A stretch of DNA of 64,000 nt from Vibrio atlanticus (GCF_024347315.1 NZ_AP025460.1:868001-932000), one strand, 5' to 3'. Positions 18,726 to 28,097 are shown, counted from the stretch's first letter. A program made the numbers and translations. The notes: generated by a model not told the origin, from the letters alone.

Positions 18726-18768
18726 AAAGCCGTAGCACTCTCGTAATAGAGGGGGCTACGGCTTTTTT
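18726..18768 (+). terminator. Second strong terminator downstream of tRNA-Pro
   Basis: AAAGCCGTAGC/GCTACGGCTTT arms flank an 18-base loop region and are followed by six T. No gene lies between it and the tRNA-Pro terminator. Confidence 0.75.
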
Positions 18769-18784
18769 GCATTTTGGTATATGC

Positions 18785-18824
18785 GTCATTCCCTAGAGTG
18801 ACGAAGGAGCGAGTCGGGAATCTC
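18785..18824. repeat. Possible Vibrio REP-like intergenic repeat
   Basis: ATTCCCTAGAGTGACG...GTCGGGAAT is a short imperfect palindrome (ATTCCC/GGGAAT outside, CGTCA/TGACG inside). I recall similar sequences recurring in Vibrio intergenic regions; only one copy is seen in this window. Confidence 0.35.
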
Positions 18825-18886
18825 TTGTTGTTCTAAACATCCCGTATAGAGAAAGGATTGACTCAATAAGCCAGCCGAAAATCTGT

Positions 18887-19309
18887 TTACTTCACATCAC
18901 ACGTGATGTTCTTGATTGGCGTCTCTGAAGTAACAAAGCAAACATACGCTTCAACAGGGTTATTTCGACCAATTCGAATGTAACCCGCCTGTATTTCATC
19001 TTCGTTAAACGTCACCGAGTGAGAGTTACTCGTTTGGCCATCGTAAAAGCTCGCTTCAAATTTTCTATTCATTTGGCTCGCGATACGGTTGCGTGTCGTC
19101 GATGTAATGAACGTAATATTGGCGCAGCGCATCGGTGGCTTCTCAGTGATCAGAAACTGGCCGCTTTCTTTATCTAACACACCGCCTTTTGTATCCGGTT
19201 GAATGTCTATCGCCTGAAACTGTTCGATGGTACAAGTTTCTTTAGCCGTCACTACCGTAGGCGTGAGGATCGCTAGGGCTAAAGGTAAAGCAAAGAGTAC
19301 TAGTTTCAT
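18887..19309 (-). CDS. Small secreted protein of unknown function
   Basis: The 140-residue product has a Sec signal peptide (MKLVLFALPLALAILTPTVV, cleavage probably after VTAKA-like TAK region near residue 22). The mature domain has four Cys (ETCTIEQF, MRCANITF, AYVCFVTS, NITCDVK), compatible with two disulfides in the periplasm. I do not recognise the family. An in-frame GTG extends the ORF by 14 codons, but the signal peptide starts at the ATG chosen here. It is probably a single-gene unit. Confidence 0.6.
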   Translation of the reverse strand: MKLVLFALPLALAILTPTVVTAKETCTIEQFQAIDIQPDTKGGVLDKESGQFLITEKPPMRCANITFITSTTRNRIASQMNRKFEASFYDGQTSNSHSVTFNEDEIQAGYIRIGRNNPVEAYVCFVTSETPIKNITCDVK

Positions 19310-19430
19310 GAGAACAACACCGTATATAAAAAGAGCGAAAGATAATAACACCGTTATGGTGCGATTAAGTGTAATGATTCAGTTATTAGGTAATGGTTAT
19401 ATTATGAGAAGGTCGTGGTATCGAATTTAG

Positions 19431-20318
19431 TTAGTTGTCGTCACTAGTCTCAAATTGACACCGGGTCTGTTGGCTTTGTGATTGTTGAGTGACATTGAAA
19501 CCTTTCTCTTCTAACAACTGCAATAAGTTACCTTCTCCTATTAGGTGCAAGGCGCCAACCACAATTAAGTAGCTCTCTTTCGAGTCAAGTTTCCAATCAT
19601 TGGCGGATAGTTTGTTTGCCCAGTCTATATTGCGATCGGTTAAAAATGCTTTCTCTAGTTCAGGTGACATCTCAGATAGCTTCGCAAACTCTTCAAGCTT
19701 CGCTACATCACCCGCTTTCCAGCTCTCAATTAGGCAATGAACCACACGATCAGTTTGGTCAAACTCTTCAAGGCTACTGACTAACCACTCCTTACCGTCG
19801 TCCTTTTGTTTTGTCATCAGGTCTATTTGGAATTGAAGCGGTTCTAAGCTGACAACTGGAACATCTTGGATAGTCGCTTTGTAAGCTAGCGTCGCATCAA
19901 CGCCGCCGGCGGAACCATAACCAAGTTTCTTCAACTGCTGCATCTGTATCGATAGAGAGGTTGCCCAAGGCGGTGAGCTAAGTAGCTGCGGAGTTGGCAT
20001 ATCTAGAGAGTTTGAGATGCTCGTTAATAATTGTTTTTGTTGTTTGTTTAATACATCACCCGTGGTCACTGTGGTCGTGGGATACACCACGCCCTCTGTC
20101 TTTCTTATATCCGTTTCGATAACTAAGCCATCACTGTTTTTTAGCGCGTCGGTGATTGCCGAAGGAAGTGGGTACATACTTTTATCCCCAACGTGCACAG
20201 AACCTAAGATAGTAAGCGTCAGATCATCCTTTTTGGCTTGCCAATAAAGAGGTTCGGCCACAGCATGTTTGGCTGAAAATGCGAGAACGAATAAAGTTAC
20301 GTACCAAAATGTGCGCAA
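19431..20318 (-). CDS. TraB/GumN-family protein, exported
   Basis: The 295-residue protein has a signal peptide (about residues 1-21, ending AVA) and then the TraB/GumN fold: LTILGSVHVGDKSMYPLP near the N-terminus, an SDGLVIETDI strand, GGVDATLAYKA, and the C-terminal VVGALHLIGEGNLLQLLEEKGF. These GSVH and GALHLxGExxL motifs define the family, whose animal homologues (Tiki) are membrane-bound metalloproteases; bacterial function is unsettled. It stands alone. Confidence 0.8.
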   Translation of the reverse strand: MRTFWYVTLFVLAFSAKHAVAEPLYWQAKKDDLTLTILGSVHVGDKSMYPLPSAITDALKNSDGLVIETDIRKTEGVVYPTTTVTTGDVLNKQQKQLLTSISNSLDMPTPQLLSSPPWATSLSIQMQQLKKLGYGSAGGVDATLAYKATIQDVPVVSLEPLQFQIDLMTKQKDDGKEWLVSSLEEFDQTDRVVHCLIESWKAGDVAKLEEFAKLSEMSPELEKAFLTDRNIDWANKLSANDWKLDSKESYLIVVGALHLIGEGNLLQLLEEKGFNVTQQSQSQQTRCQFETSDDN

Positions 20319-20722
20319 GGAAAGCTCCTATTAAAAGATATGAACTCGTTAAAATTGATTTTGACGGCGTTTTTTAACGGTTTTTTTTGAGAACGATGTC
20401 ACGTTGTTTGTACGAAAAGTATAACAACACGAACAAACTCTTAAACCTTTCTCCCTACCAACAACACGATTTTATGAAATCCTTTAAAAAGATTGTGATT
20501 CAATTCTCAGTTTTTACGTCAAAATAAAAATGACGGAAGTGCCGTAGGTTGTAACTTTATGATTTTAATATAGTTAATTTTATCAGTGTTTTTGAGATTT
20601 GAAGCCGATCACTTTATTAACCTGATTTAATTCACGGCAAAAAATAAGCCCATATAGTTTATCTAACTTTCGAAGCGCTCCACTTTGCTTCTGACTCAAT
20701 TTTAAATTTATGGGTGAATACG
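20319..20722. other. AT-rich intergenic region upstream of chitobiase
   Basis: About 400 bases without a gene. A weak CRP-like sequence TTTGA-AGCCGA-TCACT lies at 20598-20613, about 110 bases before the chb start. Nothing else is recognised apart from T-rich tracts near 20371-20391. Confidence 0.35.
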
Positions 20723-23377
20723 ATGTTGAAGAGAAACTTACTATCTGTAGCGGTACTGGCTGGTTTGACGGGTTGTGCTGTAACGCAAGCACCTGAGCAA
20801 CAGGTGGTTAATGCACTGGCTGATAACCTTGATGTGCAATATGAAATTCTAACCAATCACGGTGCGAATGAAGGCATGGCTTGTCAGGACCTAGGTGCTG
20901 AGTGGGCGTCATGTAATAAAGTGAACATGACCCTGACCAATGACGGTGAAGCGATTGATTCGAAAGATTGGACTATCTACTTCCATAGTATTCGCCTTAT
21001 TTTAGATGTTGATAACGAACAATTTAAAATCACTCGTGTAACGGGTGACCTACACAAACTAGAACCTACAGATAAGTTCGATGGTTTTGCCGCTGGTGAA
21101 GAAGTGATTCTTCCGTTAACGAGTGAGTACTGGCAACTGTTTGAAACTGACTTTATGCCGGGTGCATTCGTAACTGCGCCAAACGCAGAACCTAAGATGA
21201 TTGCTTCATTGAATACTGAAGATGTCGCGTCGTTCGTAACAGGTTTGGAAGGAAACAACCTTAAGCGTACACCTGATGACAACAATGTCATGGCGACTGC
21301 GGTTACGCGTTTCGAAAAGAATGCGGATCTAGCAACGCAAGACGTTTCAACAACGCTTTTACCAACCCCAATGTCGGTAGAAGCGGGGGAAGGTTCAGTG
21401 AGTATTGCTGGTGGTATTGCCCTACCTAAAGAGGCATTCGATGCTGAGCAGTTCGCTGCAATTGAAGAACGTGCAGATGTGGTAAACGTAGATGTGAGTG
21501 GCGACCTACCTGTTAGTGTTGCCGTTGTTCCTACTCAGTTTACGGGTGATTTAGCAAAATCTGGCGCTTATGAACTAAGCATCTCGGAAGAGGGGATTGC
21601 GATTAAAGCGTTTGATAAAACAGGTGCTTTCTACGCAGTTCAGTCTATTTTTGGCCTAATAGACAGTCAGAACGCTGAATCACTACCACAACTGTCGATC
21701 AAAGATGCACCACGCTTTGATTACCGTGGTGTGATGGTGGATGTTGCTCGAAACTTCCACTCAAAAGGTGCCATCCTAGCGACGCTAGATCAAATGGCTG
21801 CATACAAGATGAATAAACTTCACCTTCACTTAACTGATGATGAAGGTTGGCGTTTAGAAATCCCAGGTTTACCAGAGCTAACGGATGTAGGGTCTAATCG
21901 TTGTTTTGATTTGGAAGAGCAAAGCTGTTTACTGCCTCAGCTAGGTTCAGGTCCAACAACAGACAACTTTGGCTCTGGTTTCTTTAGTAAAGCGGATTAC
22001 GTCGAGATCTTAAGCTACGCAAAAGCGCGCAGCATCGAAGTAATTCCAGAAATTGATATGCCAGCACACGCTCGTTCTGCTGTGGTATCAATGGAAGCGC
22101 GTTACACTCGCCTAATGGCGGAAGGCAAAGAAGTTGAAGCAAGTGAATATCGCTTGATGGATCCACAAGATACTTCAAACGTGACGACTATTCAGTTCTA
22201 CGATAAGCACAGCTTCATCAACCCATGTATGGAATCATCGACTCGCTTTGTTGATAAAGTGATTACTGAAATTGCAGCAATGCACAATGAAGCGGGTATG
22301 CCGCTAACGACTTGGCACTTTGGTGGTGATGAAGCGAAAAACATCAAGCTAGGCGCAGGATTTCAAGATGTTGATGCTCAAGACAAAGTGGCATGGAAAG
22401 GTAACATTGAGCTAGACAAGCAAGACAAGCCATTCCAACAGTCTCCACAATGTCAGTCTTTGATTGCTGATGGTTCAGTGAGTGATTTTGGTCACCTGCC
22501 TGGCTACTTTGCAAAAGAAGTATCAAAAATTGTTGCAGACAAAGGCATTCCTCACTTCCAAGCTTGGCAAGATGGCTTGAAGTATGTGGAAGAGGGGGAA
22601 TCTGGCTTCGCTACTGAAACGACTCGCGTTAACTTCTGGGACGTTCTTTACTGGGGCGGCACTTCATCAGTGTACGATTGGTCAGCGAAAGGTTATGACG
22701 TGATTGTCTCTAACCCAGATTACGTATACATGGATATGCCATATGAAGTAGATGCCGCAGAGCGTGGTTACTACTGGGCAACGCGTGCAACGGATACTCG
22801 TAAGATGTTTGGCTTCGCACCAGAAAACATGCCACAAAACGCGGAAACATCATTGGACCGTGACGGCAATGGCTTTTCTGGTAAAGGCGAGATTGAAGCA
22901 AAACCTTTCTACGGTTTGTCGGCGCAACTTTGGTCTGAAACCGTACGTACTGACGAGCAGTATGAATACATGGTATTCCCACGAGTTCTTGCAGCAGCAG
23001 AGCGCGCATGGCACAGAGCGGATTGGGAAAACGACTACAAAGTGGGCGTTGAGTACTCTCAAGATACTGACTTAGTAAATAAGCAGTCTTTAAACAACGA
23101 CTTTAATCGCTTCGCGAATATTGTTGGTCAACGTGAACTGGCTAAGCTTGAGAAAGCGGGTATTGATTACCGACTACCAGTTCCGGGGGCAAAAGTTGTT
23201 GATGGCAAGCTAGCGATGAACGTTCAATTCCCTGGCGTAGAGCTTCAATACTCAGCGGATGGTGAAAACTGGTTAACGTATGATGAGCAGCAACGTCCAT
23301 CGGTTTCTGGCGAAACTTACATCCGCTCTATCTCTGAAAGTGGCGAGAAAGTAAGTCGAGTGACTTCGGTGAAATAA
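20723..23377 (+). CDS. chb: Chitobiase (GH20 beta-N-acetylhexosaminidase), lipoprotein
   Basis: Cleaves N,N'-diacetylchitobiose and short chitin oligomers to GlcNAc. The 884-residue product matches the Vibrio harveyi-type chitobiase: lipoprotein signal with LTGC, an N-terminal carbohydrate-binding domain (ASCNKVNMTL, IYFHSIRLIL), a GH20 N-domain, then the catalytic barrel with DYRGVMVDVARNFHS, LHLHLTDDEGWR and WHFGGDEAKN. D536-E537 is the catalytic pair. An Ig-like C-terminal domain ends at VTSVK. A GTG three codons upstream is possible, but the ATG matches homologues. A terminator follows; a chitin-regulated promoter is expected but not seen clearly. Confidence 0.95.
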   Translation: MLKRNLLSVAVLAGLTGCAVTQAPEQQVVNALADNLDVQYEILTNHGANEGMACQDLGAEWASCNKVNMTLTNDGEAIDSKDWTIYFHSIRLILDVDNEQFKITRVTGDLHKLEPTDKFDGFAAGEEVILPLTSEYWQLFETDFMPGAFVTAPNAEPKMIASLNTEDVASFVTGLEGNNLKRTPDDNNVMATAVTRFEKNADLATQDVSTTLLPTPMSVEAGEGSVSIAGGIALPKEAFDAEQFAAIEERADVVNVDVSGDLPVSVAVVPTQFTGDLAKSGAYELSISEEGIAIKAFDKTGAFYAVQSIFGLIDSQNAESLPQLSIKDAPRFDYRGVMVDVARNFHSKGAILATLDQMAAYKMNKLHLHLTDDEGWRLEIPGLPELTDVGSNRCFDLEEQSCLLPQLGSGPTTDNFGSGFFSKADYVEILSYAKARSIEVIPEIDMPAHARSAVVSMEARYTRLMAEGKEVEASEYRLMDPQDTSNVTTIQFYDKHSFINPCMESSTRFVDKVITEIAAMHNEAGMPLTTWHFGGDEAKNIKLGAGFQDVDAQDKVAWKGNIELDKQDKPFQQSPQCQSLIADGSVSDFGHLPGYFAKEVSKIVADKGIPHFQAWQDGLKYVEEGESGFATETTRVNFWDVLYWGGTSSVYDWSAKGYDVIVSNPDYVYMDMPYEVDAAERGYYWATRATDTRKMFGFAPENMPQNAETSLDRDGNGFSGKGEIEAKPFYGLSAQLWSETVRTDEQYEYMVFPRVLAAAERAWHRADWENDYKVGVEYSQDTDLVNKQSLNNDFNRFANIVGQRELAKLEKAGIDYRLPVPGAKVVDGKLAMNVQFPGVELQYSADGENWLTYDEQQRPSVSGETYIRSISESGEKVSRVTSVK

Positions 23378-23400
23378 TCGATAAGCAACATTAATAGATG

Positions 23401-23448
23401 AGCTCCCTAGCTATTATCTTACTCAGATAAAAGTGGGAGCTTTTTTTT
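23401..23448 (+). terminator. Terminator after chb
   Basis: AGCTCCC/GGGAGCT outer stem with an inner TTATCT/AGATAA pairing, followed by eight T. Confidence 0.8.
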
Positions 23449-23653
23449 CGTCCAAACTAAGTTCAGTACATTCCTTAAACTGAAACATATAGAAATAGCC
23501 TTTGTTTATAACGTCAACAATGCACATAAGGTGAGCTTCATCGCAAAAGTGACGCACTTCTCATTCTTCTCTTCAAAAAATAAGTCCGCCATAAAAAACT
23601 ATAAATCAGGTGTGATTGAAACAACTGAATCTAATTTTATGCCGTGAAATAAC

Positions 23654-23667
23654 GTGATCTTGATCCG
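23654..23667 (+). promoter_or_regulatory. Imperfect CRP-like site
   Basis: GTGA-TCTTGA-TCCG within AACGTGATCTTGATCCGTT: one perfect and one degenerate half-site, 259 bases before the porin start. Confidence 0.3.
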
Positions 23668-23753
23668 TTTTGATTATTGGGTTTCTTTTTTTATCTATTT
23701 TTATGTTTTTAAGTTGTTGATTTGTTTGAGTTAAATAACTTTCCTTTTTTTGA

Positions 23754-23772
23754 TGGTGAGAGAGATCACTCT
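23754..23772 (+). promoter_or_regulatory. CRP-like site upstream of the porin gene
   Basis: TGGTGA-GAGAGA-TCACTC contains the exact GTGA-N6-TCAC core of a CRP site, about 150 bases before the porin start. Catabolite control of this gene is therefore plausible. Confidence 0.55.
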
Positions 23773-23913
23773 GTTTGTCCTTTTATTTTGAAACGTAAAT
23801 TAAATCGAGCAAGATAGATTTCATGCCAGGGAGGCTACCAATTACTCAAGCGGCGAAGGTGAATGATATACCGAAGATATGTCGCTGAAAAATTTAAACT
23901 AAGGCAGTTTACT

Positions 23914-24627
23914 ATGAAAAAAATTATCGCTCTAAGTGCACTTTCTCTTGCTTTCGCTTCTAGTGCTTTCGCTGGTTCTTCTTACGTTACAGGTAATATC
24001 CAATTTCACGACGATGGCCGTATCCACGGTTCTGATATGACTTCGACTCTAGAAGCTGGCCACACGTTTGACAACTCTCTAGGCGGTTTAACTGTTTACA
24101 CTGAGTTTGATGGCATCCAACTTGGCGACCTTGAAGGTTTAACTGCTGCTGAAACTGGTGGCGACGCAACAACTGGTCAAGCAAATGCATTCATCACTGT
24201 TGGTGGTGAGCAAGCTTTCAATATCACTGACAACCTATGGGTTGCAGCGGGTTACCAACATGTCTTCTCTGCTGGCGAGAGCATTCAGTTCCGTCCACTG
24301 GTTAAAATTGGTTACAACTTCGACAACGGTATCTCTATTAGTAACCGTACTCGTGCACACATCGATGACACTTCTGCAGATGCTGACACTGATTACCGCA
24401 TGGATAACCGCATTGCTTACTCTGTAAACGAAGACCTAGCGCTTAGCTACAACAACGTATACATGATTGATGCTGAAGCTATGGATCACGAGCTTCGTGC
24501 AACATGGACTCGTCAAGGTGTTCAACCTTACTTCGAATTCCGTAGCCAAGCTAACGGAGTTGATTTCGCGAACGGCGCGTCTAAAACAAACAACGCATTC
24601 GTATTCGGTGCATCTTACGGCTTCTAA
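23914..24627 (+). CDS. Small outer-membrane porin, KdgM/OmpG-like
   Basis: The 237-residue product has a clear signal peptide (MKKIIALSALSLAFASSAFA, cleavage before GSS). The mature part alternates short hydrophobic strands, for example GGLTVYTEFDGIQ, LWVAAGYQHVF and QPYFEFRSQ, and ends in an aromatic residue (FGASYGF), the outer-membrane beta-barrel signature. Size suits a 12-stranded monomeric porin such as the KdgM family, which takes up acidic oligosaccharides; substrate is not deducible. The ORF opens 17 codons earlier, but the signal peptide fixes this ATG. It may be CRP-controlled. Confidence 0.65.
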   Translation: MKKIIALSALSLAFASSAFAGSSYVTGNIQFHDDGRIHGSDMTSTLEAGHTFDNSLGGLTVYTEFDGIQLGDLEGLTAAETGGDATTGQANAFITVGGEQAFNITDNLWVAAGYQHVFSAGESIQFRPLVKIGYNFDNGISISNRTRAHIDDTSADADTDYRMDNRIAYSVNEDLALSYNNVYMIDAEAMDHELRATWTRQGVQPYFEFRSQANGVDFANGASKTNNAFVFGASYGF

Positions 24628-24633
24628 GCTGAT

Positions 24634-24673
24634 TCACTTGGCTGCTTAATCGATTAGATTATTAGCCAAGTGA
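24634..24673 (+). terminator. Hairpin after the porin gene
   Basis: TCACTTGGCT/AGCCAAGTGA arms (20-base loop that can itself pair) lie seven bases after the stop, followed by GTTTCTT. A T run is poor, so termination is uncertain. Confidence 0.5.
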
Positions 24674-24793
24674 GTTTCTTCGCTAATTAGCTTTTTTGTT
24701 AAATAGAGTGTTTGCTAACTAGCGACGAAAACATAGCGGTACTAACAGCCCGGTTGGTGCCGCGATAAGATTTGCTTTACTGTCCAAAAGCAA

Positions 24794-24850
24794 AGAGCCT
24801 AGCAAGTAAACCACAGTCTTGGGTTTTCTTAATGCTAGGCTCTATTTTTA
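24794..24850. terminator. Strong hairpin between porin and DUF411 genes
   Basis: AGAGCCTAGCA (24794-24804) pairs with TGCTAGGCTCT (24833-24843), followed by ATTTTTA on the plus strand; the minus flank is also T-rich (CTTTGCTTTTGG). It probably ends the minus-strand copper operon and may end a plus-strand transcript. Confidence 0.65.
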
Positions 24851-24888
24851 TGAGTGATTTTTATTGCTTGGCGTCGGTCTTTTACGTT

Positions 24889-25329
24889 CTATTTTCCGCT
24901 GTAATGACGGTATTCAAATACCTGACCTTCCTTGTTAAACGCATACACAGAATATTCGTCTTTCTTATCGCCATATTCCATGCCTGGAGAGCCCATTGGC
25001 ATGCCTGGTACCGCCAAGCCAATCGCATTGCGTGGTGGGTTTGCTAGAAAGGCTTTCACGTCCTCTGCTGGAATGTGTCCTTCGAATACGTACCCGTCGA
25101 TCTCTGCTGTATGGCAAGAGGCTAGCTTTTGCGTTATTCCTAATTTCTGCTTGATCGGGTTCATGTCATCGTGGAGTTTCTCTGTCACATTGAATCCGGC
25201 GTCTTGCATATGCTCTGTCCATTCTGAGCAGCAGCCGCAGTATGGGGATTTATGATTTAAAACATCAGTAGCGAGAGCTTGCCCTGAAATTGCAGCGAGT
25301 GCTGTAAGAGTCATAATTTTACGAATCAT
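24889..25329 (-). CDS. DUF411 periplasmic metal-binding protein
   Basis: The 146-residue protein has a signal peptide (MIRKIMTLTALAAISGQALA) and a DUF411 domain: the YCGCCSEWTEHM motif near residues 30-41, SCHTAEIDGYVFEGHIP, and a C-terminal Met-rich GLAVPGMPMGSPGM stretch suited to copper. DUF411 proteins are often found in copper-resistance loci. The ATG at 25329 follows GAGG at 6-base spacing and overlaps the copA 3' end by 11 bases, so the two are surely co-translated. Confidence 0.85.
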   Translation of the reverse strand: MIRKIMTLTALAAISGQALATDVLNHKSPYCGCCSEWTEHMQDAGFNVTEKLHDDMNPIKQKLGITQKLASCHTAEIDGYVFEGHIPAEDVKAFLANPPRNAIGLAVPGMPMGSPGMEYGDKKDEYSVYAFNKEGQVFEYRHYSGK

Positions 25330-28069
25330 GGTGAACCTCATGAATATGGTTTTTGTTGATATTGGAATGAGTGGGCTTGAACAGTCTTAGCCTGTTGGCA
25401 TTGCTTACAACCGTAATCGAAGACATCGCCATCGCAGCGCCTGCAACCACCGGGCTAAGCAGAAACCCGAAAAATGGGTAGAGCACACCTGCCGCAATAG
25501 GGATGCCTAGCGAGTTATAGATGAAGGCGCCAAATAAATTTTGTTTCATGTTTCTCACGGTCGCTTGGGATAGCTCGATCGCATTGCTCACCGAGAGTGG
25601 CGACGAGTTGAGCAGCGTCATTTGCGCACTTTCGATCGCGACGTCACTGCCACTGCCCATTGCTATTCCTATATCCGCTTGAGCCAGAGCTGGCGCGTCG
25701 TTAATGCCGTCTCCGACCATGGCAACACTCTTATATTGCTGTTGTAGCTGAACAATCTGTTGCGCTTTCTGCTCTGGCAGTACTTCTGAAATCACTTCAT
25801 CGATACAGACGCTTTTACCTATCGCTTGAGCCACAGAGTCGTTGTCGCCCGTTAATAGCACAGTGTGAATTCCGGCGGATTTTAGTTGAGCTATCGCCTG
25901 TTTGCTATCTATTTTTAACGCGTCTGAAATACCGAAGATGCCTTCCAGTTTTTGGTCGATTACAACGAAGATGGGTGTCCATGCTTGTGTACGACAAAGC
26001 TCGATAAAGTCTGCGCCAATGTCTGTATTGATGCCGAGTTGGGTGAGGTACTTAAGTGAGCCTACTTGAACGTTTTTGCCGTTAATTATTGCCTGTACTC
26101 CAAGCCCTCGTTGGTTTTCGAATTCGCTGTGGGGTAGTGCTGAAACTTGTAAGCTCTCAGCATATTGGCAAACGGCTTTCGCTAGCGGGTGTTCTGACCC
26201 TACCTCTACCGAATAGGCATAAGCCAACAGTTCTTGTTCTGATAAGTCGTCATAAAAGGCTTGCTGAACGGTTGGCTTACCTTGAGTTAGGGTGCCGGTT
26301 TTATCAAACACAACAGCATCGATCTTGCTGGCAGACTGCAATACATCCGCATCTTTAATAAGAACGCCAAACTCAGCCGCTTTACCTACGCCGACAGTAA
26401 TTGAGAGTGGTGTGGCTAGGCCTAATGCACATGGACAAGCGATGATCAGCACTGTGGTTGATACCACGAGCATGTAACTGGCACTCGGTTGTGGGCCAAC
26501 AAAAAACCAAACTAAGGCAGCAGTTGCTGCGATCGCGACCACAACAGGGACGAAAACGGCAGAGATAGAGTCTGCAAGCTTGGCGATTGCTGGTTTACTG
26601 CTTTGTGCTTGGCGTACCATTTGAATGATTCGAGCCAGCATGGTGCTTGAGCCAATCCCTGTCGCCTCAATAATTAAGCTACCATCGCCATTAATGGTAC
26701 CAGCAGAAACGCCATCATTAATTGATTTAACGTTGGGAAGTGGTTCACCGGTCAACATCGATTCATTGATATAAGATTCGCCAGATACCACGACACCATC
26801 GACAGGGACTTTTTCTCCTGGCTTCACTCGAACTTGCATGCCGACCTGAATCGCTTCTATGGCGATGGTTTGTTCTTTGCCATCGACGATAACCACCGCT
26901 TTTTGAGGCTGTAAATTAATCAGTGCTTGCAAAGATTTGGTGGTGCGTGCCTTGGCTTTGGCTTCGATGTAGTGACCCAAAGAGATAAGGCCGACAATCA
27001 TTGCGCTCGCTTCAAAATAGACATGGCGTGATGGTTCTGGGAACCATGATGGAATCAGCACAACCAGCATTGAATAGAACCATGCCGCGCCTGTACCTAG
27101 AGCGACCAAGGTATCCATGGTTGCACGCTTGTGCATCAGTGATTGCCAAGCGTTAGTAAAGAAGCTGCGTCCTGAGGTCGCAAGCAGTACCAAACAGACA
27201 ACACCTATTAAGCCCCAAGCCAATTGGTCGTTAAATGTAGCAATAGTCATGCTGCCACCAAACAGACCCCACGCCATCAGCGGAGCACCGATAAGTAGCG
27301 CGCTTACTGAATTCTTTAGGAAAGCTTTTTGGGTACGAAGTTGTTGCTCTTGCTGTTTTTGTTGTTGAGTTGCCGCGTCATCAACGAACTCGGCACCGTA
27401 ACCTGCGTTTTTTACCGATTCTATTAGCGCGCTCTCGATGACGTCACGTGTTTCAGATGTGAAGACCAAGGCTGTCTGTTCAGCGAGGTTGATCTGAGCT
27501 TGGTCGACGAACTCATTCTTTTTCAGTGCTTTCTCTACCGAAGAAACACAACTCGCACACGTCATTCCCTCAAGAACAAGGTGATAGGTATATTGGCTAG
27601 CAGCAGGTTTAGCTTGTTTCGGTTCCACGGGCACTGTTTTTTTATCGTCTTCTGAATCTGAATTAGATAAAGGCTCATTAATTTCAGAGTAAGGAGTCGC
27701 GTGATAACCCACACTTTCGATTAGCTCAATAAGCTCGGATTCTGAAAGCAGAGTAACCAACGACAATTCATGTTTGCTGACTTCTAGGTCTGAGATTAGC
27801 TCGGTCTGCTCAAGCGCTTGAGTCAATTTACTCACGCACTTACCACAGCTGAGCCCTGATAATGAAAGATGCAGCGAGTTACCCATGGAATAACCAAGGG
27901 TCGCTAACTGTTGGTTGAGTTGAACGTAACTAAAAGGAGTAGAAATATCGATGTAGGTCGGCGATATGTCGTTGATCTTCGTATTATCGAGATCGTCAAA
28001 CAATGTGCGGACCTTCTCAGCACACCCCATGCAATTTAGGCCGTTGAGCACAGCTGTGTAATGGTTCAT
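25319..28069 (-). CDS. copA: Copper-exporting P1B-type ATPase
   Basis: Pumps Cu(I) from the cytosol. The 916 residues carry three heavy-metal-associated domains with CxxC motifs at C13/C16 (NCMGC), C75/C78 (SCGKC) and C171/C174 (TCASC). A P1B membrane core follows with TGE-containing actuator (LTGEPLPN), the CPC transport motif at 545-547, the phosphorylation site DKTGTLT at D589 and GDGINDAPALA. Longer upstream frames would run through the promoter; the ATG at 28069 has GGAG 8 bases upstream. CueR-type promoter upstream, DUF411 gene downstream. Confidence 0.95.
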   Translation of the reverse strand: MNHYTAVLNGLNCMGCAEKVRTLFDDLDNTKINDISPTYIDISTPFSYVQLNQQLATLGYSMGNSLHLSLSGLSCGKCVSKLTQALEQTELISDLEVSKHELSLVTLLSESELIELIESVGYHATPYSEINEPLSNSDSEDDKKTVPVEPKQAKPAASQYTYHLVLEGMTCASCVSSVEKALKKNEFVDQAQINLAEQTALVFTSETRDVIESALIESVKNAGYGAEFVDDAATQQQKQQEQQLRTQKAFLKNSVSALLIGAPLMAWGLFGGSMTIATFNDQLAWGLIGVVCLVLLATSGRSFFTNAWQSLMHKRATMDTLVALGTGAAWFYSMLVVLIPSWFPEPSRHVYFEASAMIVGLISLGHYIEAKAKARTTKSLQALINLQPQKAVVIVDGKEQTIAIEAIQVGMQVRVKPGEKVPVDGVVVSGESYINESMLTGEPLPNVKSINDGVSAGTINGDGSLIIEATGIGSSTMLARIIQMVRQAQSSKPAIAKLADSISAVFVPVVVAIAATAALVWFFVGPQPSASYMLVVSTTVLIIACPCALGLATPLSITVGVGKAAEFGVLIKDADVLQSASKIDAVVFDKTGTLTQGKPTVQQAFYDDLSEQELLAYAYSVEVGSEHPLAKAVCQYAESLQVSALPHSEFENQRGLGVQAIINGKNVQVGSLKYLTQLGINTDIGADFIELCRTQAWTPIFVVIDQKLEGIFGISDALKIDSKQAIAQLKSAGIHTVLLTGDNDSVAQAIGKSVCIDEVISEVLPEQKAQQIVQLQQQYKSVAMVGDGINDAPALAQADIGIAMGSGSDVAIESAQMTLLNSSPLSVSNAIELSQATVRNMKQNLFGAFIYNSLGIPIAAGVLYPFFGFLLSPVVAGAAMAMSSITVVSNANRLRLFKPTHSNINKNHIHEVHHDS

Positions 28070-28097
28070 ATCGATACTCCAATTTTCATCTAGCCCT

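Larger units (their letters stand above)
23449..23913. other. Long leader region of the porin gene
   Basis: The region holds no convincing gene. It carries the two CRP-like sites annotated separately and a leader of at least 100 bases before the porin start. AT content is high around 23690-23750. Confidence 0.4.

Noticed and set aside
22710..23075. Several 70-107 codon ORFs inside chb on both strands
   Set aside because: They are shadows of the strongly biased coding frame of chitobiase.
24772..25047. Plus-strand 91-codon ORF after the porin
   Set aside because: It contains the terminator hairpin and runs antisense into the DUF411 gene.
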